Below, one piece after another: positions 1 to 5,085 of a stretch of 5,085 bases of DNA (position 1 is the first letter of the stretch; each line of letters opens with the position of its first letter). The notes under the pieces were generated by a model. The model was not told the DNA's origin. It saw only the letters and a program-made list of their open reading frames with translations, and did not search any database. Location: NCBI GenBank assembly GCA_003523945.1, contig DOFS01000379.1:1-5085 (forward strand), written 5' to 3'. The position numbers were made by a program, and so were the translations under genes. The stretch comes from Nitrospiraceae bacterium (lineage in GTDB: Bacteria > Nitrospirota > Nitrospiria > Nitrospirales > UBA8639).

Positions 1-32
1 AAGACAAAAGGGAGGAGGCATATCTTCCTCCC
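1..32 (-). terminator. Rho-independent terminator downstream of the secreted 'WGM' protein gene
   Basis: The plus strand shows GGGAGGA at 10-16 and its exact complement TCCTCCC at 26-32, separated by 9 bases. Read on the minus strand this is a 7-bp GC-rich stem followed at once by TTTTGTCTT (bases 9 to 1). It lies 45 bp beyond the TAA of the minus-strand gene ending at 78, which is the right place and orientation. There is no T-run on the plus-strand side, so it should work only for leftward transcription. The T-tract is short and interrupted. Confidence 0.7.
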
Positions 33-77
33 ACAGAAAAAGAAACGTTCAAATTGGGTGGGAACTCGGCGCTGGAT

Positions 78-1079
78 TTATGGGGTTGGGTCCGGTTGAT
101 GTTCTTGGAATTCGGATTCCGTTGGCATGTCTTCAACCGAGGGGGCTTCCATTGAATGCTCCTCGATGACGGGGGTTTCTTCAATAGGTGCGTCTTCCAC
201 AACTGGAAGTTCATCGATCACACTGGCTTCCATAGGAGCAGGTGGCACTATAGAGCCACTATCGGATTCGGTTGGGATGTGGCCCAATGATGGAACTTCC
301 ATTGAGCGCCCTTCGGTAACAGAGCTTTTTCCAACTGGGTTTTCTTCCACAGTGGGAAGGACCACCATGGCGCTTGATTCCAAAGGAGCGGGGGGCATAA
401 TCGCCACGCTATCGAAATCAGCCATAAGCCCTATCGTATCCTCTCCACCGTCTAATAAGAGGGTAATCTGTGTAGTATCGTTCCGCCATTCTGCCACCAT
501 CTTCAAATGACCACGAAGCACGGCCTGTCCCCAGAGACTTTGGTCATATTGATACAACGAATCTAACCAGATTTCCTGTACCGACGTCGGCATGCCATAG
601 GATTGGGTTATCCAATTTTTCACCTTATGGAAATCTTGGATATAGTCCACCGCGTCATCATGCTTCGGTTCAAATAGATAATTCGCCTGGGCAAGTTGGT
701 CTTCATAAAACGTGTAGGTTAACGACGCGTCAATCCCCTCGATTTGGCGACGATACCCTACCCGCTGCTCGTAGCTGTCCAATACCGGAGATTCAAGTTC
801 CCAAGTCGGTTGCACCGGTTCATTCAGTTTTATTTCCTGAGCATTCATTCCCCATTCCGTACTTCGCCGCTCAAAAGTCTGAGGTTGGGCTGGAACAACC
901 GTTTTTTGAATCACGGAAGATTGCGATTGATGATGAGTGGGACCCGCCAACAAATGCCCATTCGAATCCCGATGACGGGTTAAAATCAAATATTCGGATG
1001 CCTCATAAGCAAAACTGGTCGTCAACAGTGAGGTACCGATCATGACCACAGCGCCCGTTAAGAAGAAATGTGTTTTCAT
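78..1079 (-). CDS. Secreted protein with a 'WGM'-type periplasmic domain and a duplicated Pro/acidic tail, function unknown
   Basis: This predicts a 333-residue exported protein. Residues 1-24 form a typical signal peptide: MKTH, a hydrophobic core, and likely cleavage after SFA. A low-complexity linker runs to about residue 72. A folded domain at about 73-222 starts with EWGMNAQEI and includes a YTFYEDQLAQANYLF strand pair, an aromatic YIQDFHKVKNWI helix, YGMP, and a final strand pair with AEWRNDTTQITLLL. This resembles a widespread family of small exported bacterial proteins of unknown role; I cannot name the Pfam entry. Residues 229-328 are two 50-residue tandem copies rich in Pro, Glu, Ser and Val. 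The frame is open upstream to a GTG at 1172, but the ATG at 1079 is chosen because it begins directly with the signal peptide. Its upstream GGGAAA is only a weak ribosome site. A terminator follows the stop. A structural, envelope-spanning or partner-binding role for the tail is inference. Confidence 0.8.
   Translation of the reverse strand: MKTHFFLTGAVVMIGTSLLTTSFAYEASEYLILTRHRDSNGHLLAGPTHHQSQSSVIQKTVVPAQPQTFERRSTEWGMNAQEIKLNEPVQPTWELESPVLDSYEQRVGYRRQIEGIDASLTYTFYEDQLAQANYLFEPKHDDAVDYIQDFHKVKNWITQSYGMPTSVQEIWLDSLYQYDQSLWGQAVLRGHLKMVAEWRNDTTQITLLLDGGEDTIGLMADFDSVAIMPPAPLESSAMVVLPTVEENPVGKSSVTEGRSMEVPSLGHIPTESDSGSIVPPAPMEASVIDELPVVEDAPIEETPVIEEHSMEAPSVEDMPTESEFQEHQPDPTP
96..395 (-). repeat. 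150-bp tandem duplication (two copies, 246-395 and 96-245) inside the secreted protein gene
   Basis: Two in-frame copies of exactly 150 bp encode residues 229-278 and 279-328. Both begin PPAP and end PTES plus a short linker. They align over 46 residues without a gap, with about 22 identities, including LP at unit positions 13-14, SME at 31-33 and PTES at 41-44. The DNA still shows the period: TCGGATTC occurs at 112-119 and again at 262-269. The copies have diverged considerably, so this is an old duplication. The second copy is more acidic and contains a shorter P-x-[VI]-E-[DE] rhythm. Confidence 0.85.
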
Positions 1080-1388
1080 AGAATTTCCCGTTGTCCTCAA
1101 GGTTATCAATCGCAATGAATGATCTGAGGATCCCCGTTTGGATGAATCCATCGGCGAATCTCTCGTTATCACTATTCATTAGTCAATATAGAATAGTGTC
1201 GGTTGTTGAAGAGGGAACTTGAGGGAGAGGGACCAGAAAATTCAGGGTATTCCCTATATTCCGAACTATCATTCAGAGGTAAAAAATTCAATCATGAACA
1301 TGGAGAACCCACTTGGGGCGAAAAGAGAAGACAGGAAAGATAACGAGATTCGACTGCAAAAGTGACAAATACAGCCCGACATCGAGTG
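1080..1388. other. Intergenic region of 309 bp between the response regulator and the secreted protein gene
   Basis: No gene is supported here. The stretch 1080-1172 is an in-frame upward extension of the secreted protein frame, but it encodes a polar run before the signal peptide and is probably untranslated leader. The part up to about 1300 should carry the leftward promoter for that gene. Candidate elements are a TTGACT hexamer (minus strand, 1186-1181) inside the 8-bp dyad at 1170-1198, and TTGAAT (1291-1286) with GATAGT (1270-1265) at a short 15-bp spacing. Neither pair is a convincing sigma-70 promoter. I see no hairpin plus T-run terminating the response regulator gene. Confidence 0.5.
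1170..1198. promoter_or_regulatory. Perfect 8-bp inverted repeat, candidate operator
   Basis: CACTATTC at 1170-1177 is exactly repeated as its complement GAATAGTG at 1191-1198, with a 13-bp AT-rich centre. The 21-bp centre-to-centre spacing is two helical turns, which suits a dimeric DNA-binding protein. The centre contains TTGACT on the minus strand (1186-1181), a possible -35 for the gene starting at 1079, though no good -10 follows at 16-18 bp. The repeat lies about 90-120 bp upstream of that ATG. It is AT-rich and lacks a T-run, so a terminator is unlikely. The operator role is inference from position. Confidence 0.35.
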
Positions 1389-1871
1389 TTAACACCAGGC
1401 GACATTGGCGGAGCAATCCCCACCACTTCCGGCCAATGGCTGCTCGAGAATTTCCTCCCAGTGCTCTTTCAAATTGCTAAACATCTGGAGATACCCGTTA
1501 TAGGAATTAGGTTTCTGCATGTATCCATTCACCCCCATCCCGGCTGAATGATAGATATCCTTCGGAGCTTTTGACGTGGTCAACACTACAATGGGCAAGC
1601 ACGCCAACAAAGGATCTTTCTTAATTTCCTTCAGCACTTCCCCTCCGGTCATGTAAGGCATATTTAAATCCAAAAGAATCACACTGGGACGTGGGGCGGA
1701 TTCTCGCGTGGGAAATAGGCCACGGCGATACAAGTAATCCAGCAATTCGGTGCCATCATACACACACCGTAATTCCTGTCCGACGGGGCATTCGTCCCAT
1801 GCCGCCTTCACAATTTCACAGTCGTCGGGATTATCATCAACAAGGAGAACGGTTTGGATAGGCGGAGCCAT
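1389..1871 (-). CDS. Single-domain response regulator, Rcp/CheY-like receiver
   Basis: This predicts a 160-residue cytoplasmic receiver with no output domain. TVLLVDDNPDD supplies the acidic pair D12/D13. VILLDLNMPYMTGGE supplies the phospho-acceptor D68. VVLTTS gives the conserved T98, and GYMQKP gives K120, so all receiver-fold phosphorylation residues are present. The insert DYLYRRGLF and the HSAGMGVNGYMQKP segment are typical of the Rcp1-like subgroup, which in other bacteria is often paired with phytochrome-like or hybrid histidine kinases and acts by protein contact. No kinase gene is in the window, so the partner is unknown. The C-terminus carries a short extra tail ending DCSANVAWC. 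The ATG at 1871 is chosen over the ATG at 1880 because AGGA at 1884-1881 is 9 bases from the former but directly abuts the latter. Confidence 0.92.
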   Translation of the reverse strand: MAPPIQTVLLVDDNPDDCEIVKAAWDECPVGQELRCVYDGTELLDYLYRRGLFPTRESAPRPSVILLDLNMPYMTGGEVLKEIKKDPLLACLPIVVLTTSKAPKDIYHSAGMGVNGYMQKPNSYNGYLQMFSNLKEHWEEILEQPLAGSGGDCSANVAWC

Positions 1872-1880
1872 GATCAGCAT

Positions 1881-1884
1881 TCCT
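1881..1884 (-). promoter_or_regulatory. Ribosome binding site deciding the response regulator start
   Basis: AGGA is read on the minus strand, in the context CCCAGGA. It touches the upstream ATG (1880-1878) with no spacer but lies 9 bases from the second in-frame ATG (1871-1869). That supports translation from the second ATG and removes three residues (MLI) from the longest frame. Confidence 0.5.
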
Positions 1885-1912
1885 GGGATTGACTAAACTG
1901 AAGACCAGCAAG

Positions 1913-1952
1913 AGAGATGGGCCATACCCATTGCCCACGGCAAAGCATCTCT
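1913..1952. repeat. Inverted repeat between the HAD and response regulator genes
   Basis: AGAGATG at 1913-1919 is complementary to CATCTCT at 1946-1952. Inside it, GGGC (1919-1922) can pair with GCCC (1933-1936) as an alternative. On the minus strand the structure lies 58 bp beyond the HAD gene stop and 41 bp before the response regulator ATG. It is followed by CTTGCTGG rather than a T-run, so it is a weak terminator candidate at best. It could also be a leader structure of the response regulator mRNA. Confidence 0.3.
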
Positions 1953-2009
1953 TCCCCCTATCGGCAATGTTCGTTAAAAACTTTCCTGTAAAGACCGACC
2001 GTTGCCCGC

Positions 2010-2678
2010 TTAGGCCCTGGTGAATCCCGTCGAATCACCCGCCGTCGTCAAGGAAGGCACATTGAGCTGAGAGGAGATCAACTGTCGAAAGGAAGGAGAC
2101 TCCGGAATATGGTTGGGCCAATGCGGGAGATGTCGGACGTGCAACCACTGCACAAGAGCATCCCAGCCAGTTACCCGAATGACATCAGCATGGGGGATGG
2201 CACGATTCCAGGGTTGATCCATAACAAAAACTTGTCTGTCGAGGGCACGATACGCCTGAATATGGTGAGGATGATCGTCAATCGCGGCTGTAATCGATTC
2301 CGGAATGTCGGTTTTCTCTTCTGTGTGATACAGCGCATCAAAAGGAAGATTATGGCTCTCTAACCAACGAAGAGTCTGGGGACGTGAATACGGACGCCGG
2401 GCCGTCACAATGATAATGCGGTAACGTTGATGGATGAGGGTCAGGGCCTGTTTTGCCCCTGGATACAGCGGTAACCGTGGGATGGATTCCTCATGAAACC
2501 GAGAGAATATTTCCTCAAGGAGCTCACGCGCTAATTGGCTCCCATCTAACCCACCGGCGCTGCCATACAGACCCATAGGCCATGACGTTCCAGTCATTTC
2601 CTCAAACAAACGCTGCACTTCCGGCTCAGCACGACCTAAGACATTATCAATATCCACCGCAAAACATGGTCGAATCAT
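2010..2678 (-). CDS. HAD-superfamily hydrolase, 5'-nucleotidase/deoxyribonucleotidase-like
   Basis: This predicts a 222-residue soluble enzyme of the HAD fold. All four HAD motifs are visible. Motif I is FAVDIDNVL with nucleophile D9 and acid/base D11. Motif II is IIIVTARRP with T92. Motif III is K122 in TEEKTD. Motif IV is AAIDDHP with D134/D135. The segments LYPGAKQAL before motif II and VFVMDQPWNR after motif IV match the bacterial group annotated as 5'(3')-deoxyribonucleotidase-like HAD proteins. Residues about 15-70, between motif I and LYPG, would form a helical cap. A phosphomonoesterase acting on a nucleotide or other small phosphate ester is the likely activity; the substrate is unknown. 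Residues about 183-222 are a Pro/Ser-rich tail beyond the core. ATG 2678 is preceded in frame by TTG 2681. AGAGGGG (2695-2689) lies 10 bases from ATG and 7 from TTG, so either start is possible. Confidence 0.85.
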   Translation of the reverse strand: MIRPCFAVDIDNVLGRAEPEVQRLFEEMTGTSWPMGLYGSAGGLDGSQLARELLEEIFSRFHEESIPRLPLYPGAKQALTLIHQRYRIIIVTARRPYSRPQTLRWLESHNLPFDALYHTEEKTDIPESITAAIDDHPHHIQAYRALDRQVFVMDQPWNRAIPHADVIRVTGWDALVQWLHVRHLPHWPNHIPESPSFRQLISSQLNVPSLTTAGDSTGFTRA

Positions 2679-2896
2679 CAAAGGATATCCCCTCTATGTT
2701 TTTCCGAATACGTGAACCTGGGAAGGGAAAGTCACGAAATACAATCGGCTCACCCCGCTTTATTACCATAGAAACATTTGAGCCAAACAAGCAAGCCGGC
2801 CACACAAGGCTTTCGCCAACCACAGGATTTGAATAATGCCTCCCCAACCATCAGGGGCCCAACCCACACCGGACTGGGCCTTCGGACAGAGAGGCG
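2679..2896. other. Intergenic region between the S16 protease and HAD genes
   Basis: This 218-bp gap contains no supportable gene; the short frames across it lack family features and a ribosome site. At its right end, just past the S16 stop, lies the GC-rich inverted repeat described separately. A weak leftward promoter candidate for the HAD gene is TTGTTT (2790-2785), 17 bases from GGTAAT (2767-2762). It would give a leader of about 75 bases, but both hexamers are poor matches to the consensus. Confidence 0.35.
2856..2880 (-). terminator. Possible terminator hairpin after the S16 protease gene, no T-run
   Basis: GGCCCA at 2856-2861 and TGGGCC at 2875-2880 form a perfect 6-bp GC-rich stem with a 13-base loop. 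The stem begins 17 bp beyond the TAA of the minus-strand S16 gene. On the minus strand it is followed by CCTGATGG, with no T-run, so intrinsic termination is doubtful. It may simply protect the transcript 3' end. Confidence 0.3.
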
Positions 2897-3691
2897 TTAG
2901 TGAGATAACTTAGTAGCAAGAGGCTGGTCGATGAAAAGGCTTCGAAGAGGCCGATTGGTTAACGCGAGATAGGCTTTTTTGATAGATCGCACCGGTGTGA
3001 CCTCCATCAGAAACGGAGTTTCCCAATCATCATCCGCTACATCCGGTTCCTCTGGAATAAGTACCCGTCGAAAACGTTGTTCATGCGCGGCCAAAATTTT
3101 TAGAGGCACTCCGCCCACGGTTCCCACGTGCCCATCCGCCGTGACCGTACCTGTCAGAACCGTCTCTTCATCCACGGGCTCATTTTTGGCCAGGGCCACG
3201 ACATTCAGAGCGGCCGTGGCCGATAGACTTTCCCCATACAGGGTGACTCCGGGATACGGCAGAATAAACCTCACCGTCCAGGAATCGGGATTCAGGCCGG
3301 CAGCCTCCACCACAAAAGTTAAGGCGTCTTTGACCGATTGTTGGGCATACGGTGAAAACTTCCCTGGCATGGAAAGAAATTGAAGATCCAAGCCTTTGTG
3401 ATCCCGTCGCTGAAGAAATTCCAATTGGATTTCGGCAACAATCCCAACCTGTTCAGATTGTGCATTGGTCGTGACCCCGAGAATAGGAATGACTGTTCGA
3501 ATATACTTCGTCGGGGATTCGGCTTCTGCGGCCGCATGACCAGAGGAAGGGAGACTAAATGACAGAAATACCGAGAGGAGAACACCTCCAAGAATGAGCC
3601 AAGATGTCGGGAGTACGCCTTGTTGAATTTTATGCCCGGTAGACAAGGAATCGGAATAGCCACCGTGAAACCATGCCCGACATCCACCCAT
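2897..3691 (-). CDS. Exported stand-alone Lon-type (S16) protease domain protein
   Basis: This predicts 264 residues: an N-terminal hydrophobic segment followed by one Lon proteolytic domain. Residues 1-30 are a long polar n-region, and 31-48 (WLILGGVLLSVFLSFSLP) are hydrophobic. GHAAAEA at 51-57 offers a signal peptidase site near residue 53; retention as a membrane anchor is also possible. Residues about 63-250 carry the S16 fold. GESLSATAAL contains nucleophile S155 and GGVPLKILAAH contains K198. The 43-residue spacing equals that of Ser679 and Lys722 in E. coli Lon, and TGTVTADGHVGTVGG and RRVLIPEE match the surrounding Lon core. There is no AAA+ ATPase, Lon N-domain or visible PDZ domain. 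It should therefore be an ATP-independent peptidase outside the cytoplasm, with unknown substrates. The frame is open to a GTG at 3742, but the ATG at 3691 has a strong GGAGG six bases upstream and is preferred. Confidence 0.88.
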   Translation of the reverse strand: MGGCRAWFHGGYSDSLSTGHKIQQGVLPTSWLILGGVLLSVFLSFSLPSSGHAAAEAESPTKYIRTVIPILGVTTNAQSEQVGIVAEIQLEFLQRRDHKGLDLQFLSMPGKFSPYAQQSVKDALTFVVEAAGLNPDSWTVRFILPYPGVTLYGESLSATAALNVVALAKNEPVDEETVLTGTVTADGHVGTVGGVPLKILAAHEQRFRRVLIPEEPDVADDDWETPFLMEVTPVRSIKKAYLALTNRPLRSLFIDQPLATKLSH

Positions 3692-4010
3692 CGCCGTCCT
3701 CCATGAAAGCTGTTTTCTCCCTTTCGGCCTGGCCAGGAGCACACTTAAGCTTCAGGAGGTCAGACACCCTAACTTGCTGTCTCGGGTTATCCCTGGACCT
3801 TGTCAATTCAGAGACTTTTTTTCGCTGGAAAGCGGAGATATCATGCCCGCAACCACACATCCTCTATAAGGCAAGGTCTTCATTACTATCCTCAATCCAC
3901 TGCTGACAAATGAGGTTAAGAACATTGGTAAAAACGCCGATGACGACACCAGGACTCCCCCACAGTTCGGTAAGTCCCTTTTCTTCCTGGAACGCTTCAT
4001 CGGGAAATAT
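3692..4010. other. Divergent intergenic region between the S16 protease and HD-GYP genes
   Basis: This 319-bp stretch should hold promoters for both divergent genes. Leftward, a perfect TTGACA (3806-3801) lies 110 bp upstream of the S16 ATG, but the base run 17 bp further on (GAGACA) is a poor -10. Rightward, TATAAG (3865-3870) is a fair -10 with no matching -35. A seven-T run occurs at 3816-3822. An 8-codon open frame (3843-3869), with GGAG five bases in front of its ATG, could be a leader peptide. From 3870 to 4010 the HD-GYP frame is open but has no ATG, GTG or TTG. I see no c-di-GMP riboswitch consensus. Confidence 0.45.
3698..3702 (-). promoter_or_regulatory. Strong Shine-Dalgarno deciding the S16 protease start
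   Basis: GGAGG is read on the minus strand (plus strand CCTCC), six bases upstream of the ATG at 3691-3689. The longer frame's GTG at 3742 has no purine-rich site in front of it; the upstream sequence there reads ACCTCCTGAAGCTTAAGT. The product therefore most likely starts MGGCRAWF. Confidence 0.7.
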
Positions 4011-5085
4011 ATGCCCATCAAACGAATCCCAACAACATCGGCTCAAGTGGGAATGTATCTCTGTGGTATCGACCGCCCATGGCTGGATACGCCCTTTCTC
4101 CTGCACCGGTTCCTCATCCAATCTTCCAACGATATTGCCAAATTACGAGAGGCTGGAATTCAAGAGATCACCATTGATACAGATCATGGGCTGGACGTGG
4201 CATCAGATTCCGAACCGCTACACACTCAAGATGATGTCTCATCCCTACCGGATTCAACGCTACCTCATTCCTCCGACCCACCCGAAGTTGAACGTCTTCA
4301 ACACCTTCCCCTCTCGGTCAAGGGGAAATCACTGTCCGGGGAACTCACCACCATAAAGCAGGTGCGGAAGTCTATGCTGGAGGGCGTCCAGGAGATCCTC
4401 CACACATTACAGAAAACCGGAGGACTCGCCATAGAGAAGGTTCATCAGATTACTGAAACCGTTATGGCAGAAACCCTCGGACATGAAGAAGCCTGTATTG
4501 CCATGATTCGAACCCGAGACTTTTCTCCGGCACTGTACGATCACGCGCTCGCAGTTAGTACGTTAGCCGTATTACTGGGACGAGCTGTGGGGTTGGATCA
4601 GACAGCCTTACAACACCTGGCAAGCGCTGGGCTCCTCCATGACGCGGGACTCTTGAACATCCCACAAATTCTTCACCGACCGCTCAACCAGTTATCCGAC
4701 TCAGAATTAGGCCTGTATCAGAGGCATCCCCGGCGGGGAGTTGAGATGCTGTCTCATCAGTCAAGTCTTCCCGACGAAGTCGATACCTTAATTCGCGAAC
4801 ATCATACGGCATTGGATGGCTCAGGATATCCTGCGAATATTGATTCAGCCAAAACTCAAAAACCCAGCCGAATCCTTCGAATTGTCGACGAGTATGATGA
4901 ATTATTGTCCGGTCACCGCACAGGAAATCCTCTCCCGGTCCGAACCGCACTCTCAACGTTGTACCAACAAGGCAAAAAAGGGCTTTTGGATGGCGAATTA
5001 GTATCGACGTTCATTAATCTCGTCGGAATCTATCCCACCTATGCCTTAGTAGAATTGAGCACAGGGGAACGGGGAATCGTCACAG
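4011..5085 (+). CDS. DUF3391 + HD-GYP domain protein, putative c-di-GMP phosphodiesterase (3' end outside window)
   Basis: The frame is open from ATG 4011 to the window edge: 358 codons, with no stop reached. Residues 1-70 are a DUF3391-type N-terminal domain: KRIPTTSAQVGMYLCGID, WLDTPFL, HRFLI, then LREAGIQEITIDTDHGLD. A Ser/Asp/Pro-rich linker (about 63-105) and a helical segment precede the HD-GYP domain from about 165. Metal-ligand positions are retained: H178, H210-D211, H239, H264-H265 and D293. GSGYP is at 270-274. This family hydrolyses c-di-GMP in the cytoplasm. Two signature residues differ: the usual HDIGK lysine is L214 (HDAGLLNIP), and HHExxDGxGYP reads HHTALDGSGYP with T266 for Glu. 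Activity is therefore probable but not certain. ATG 4011 is the only usable start after the in-frame TAA at 3867; GGGAA five to six bases upstream is a modest ribosome site. It is divergent from the S16 gene. Confidence 0.9.
   Translation, partial: MPIKRIPTTSAQVGMYLCGIDRPWLDTPFLLHRFLIQSSNDIAKLREAGIQEITIDTDHGLDVASDSEPLHTQDDVSSLPDSTLPHSSDPPEVERLQHLPLSVKGKSLSGELTTIKQVRKSMLEGVQEILHTLQKTGGLAIEKVHQITETVMAETLGHEEACIAMIRTRDFSPALYDHALAVSTLAVLLGRAVGLDQTALQHLASAGLLHDAGLLNIPQILHRPLNQLSDSELGLYQRHPRRGVEMLSHQSSLPDEVDTLIREHHTALDGSGYPANIDSAKTQKPSRILRIVDEYDELLSGHRTGNPLPVRTALSTLYQQGKKGLLDGELVSTFINLVGIYPTYALVELSTGERGIVT

Noticed and set aside
127..510. 127-codon plus-strand open frame rich in Ser, Thr and Gly
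   Set aside because: It is the antisense of the duplicated Pro/acidic tail; its Ser/Thr/Gly bias simply mirrors that repeat, and it has no family features.
1386..1395. 10-bp perfect palindrome GTGTTAACAC spanning the response regulator stop codon
   Set aside because: It is too short to form a stable hairpin, has no T-run, and its position over a stop codon gives no regulatory reading; probably chance.
3319..3744. 141-codon minus-strand frame overlapping the S16 gene
   Set aside because: It is an alternative frame of the S16 gene, which has a clear catalytic dyad and Shine-Dalgarno. The frame has no recognisable domain.
3752..3760. Strong AGGAGGT on the plus strand
   Set aside because: No start codon leading to an open frame of any substance follows at ribosome-site distance; chance complement in the divergent region.
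3779..3822. GTCTC/GAGAC arms followed by seven T's on the plus strand
   Set aside because: The stem is only 5 bp with a 27-base loop, and no plus-strand gene lies upstream to be terminated.
3870..4010. Upstream extension of the HD-GYP frame (47 open codons)
   Set aside because: The stretch contains no ATG, GTG or TTG in frame, and DUF3391 proteins normally begin right at the KRIP segment, which follows the ATG at 4011.
3870..4010. Possible c-di-GMP riboswitch ahead of the HD-GYP gene
   Set aside because: I looked for the conserved GEMM-type core (CACGCACAGGGCAAACC-like) and tetraloop-receptor pattern and did not find them.
3630..4121. Several minus-strand frames across the divergent region (3630-3860, 3803-4021, 3864-4121)
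   Set aside because: They overlap each other and the strongly supported S16 and HD-GYP genes, lack ribosome sites, and show no family features.
3910..4356. 148-codon plus-strand frame overlapping the HD-GYP gene start
   Set aside because: It is out of frame with the DUF3391/HD-GYP protein, whose conserved residues are read from 4011 onward. The frame has odd composition and no domain.

Overview
The window looks like ordinary bacterial chromosome with roughly balanced GC (about 50% by eye). It carries four complete minus-strand genes and one plus-strand gene that runs off the right edge. The gene set is a DUF3391/HD-GYP protein, a stand-alone exported Lon-type (S16) protease domain, an Rcp-type single-domain response regulator and a secreted 'WGM' protein. 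This mix suggests an environmental Gram-negative bacterium with heavy two-component and c-di-GMP signalling. A Nitrospirota member, perhaps a marine Nitrospira-like lineage given the moderate GC, fits my family knowledge. That assignment is inference and cannot be proven from this window.

Layout, left to right. A rho-independent terminator (1-32, minus) closes the secreted protein gene (78-1079, minus), whose C-terminus is an exact-length 50-residue tandem duplication. A 309-bp spacer (1080-1388) holds a perfect 8-bp inverted repeat. A single-domain response regulator follows (1389-1871, minus). Next come a HAD-superfamily phosphatase/nucleotidase-like gene (2010-2678, minus) and an exported S16 protease domain with an intact Ser-Lys dyad and no ATPase (2897-3691, minus). 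A 319-bp divergent intergenic region (3692-4010) leads to a DUF3391 + HD-GYP gene (4011 to beyond 5085, plus).

The four minus-strand genes are co-directional, but the gaps between them (309, 138 and 218 bp) are too large to assume one operon. Their products share no obvious pathway. Two of the five (response regulator and HD-GYP protein) are signalling proteins, and two (the 'WGM' protein and the S16 protease) carry export signals. For the response regulator and the S16 gene, Shine-Dalgarno positions favour starts downstream of the longest open frame. For the secreted 'WGM' gene the choice rests mainly on the signal peptide.

I see no tRNA, rRNA, CRISPR array, insertion sequence, attachment site or replication origin. 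I did not find a convincing new multi-gene system. The points most worth following are the changed HD-GYP signature, the stand-alone exported Lon-type protease, and the tandemly duplicated acidic/proline tail.
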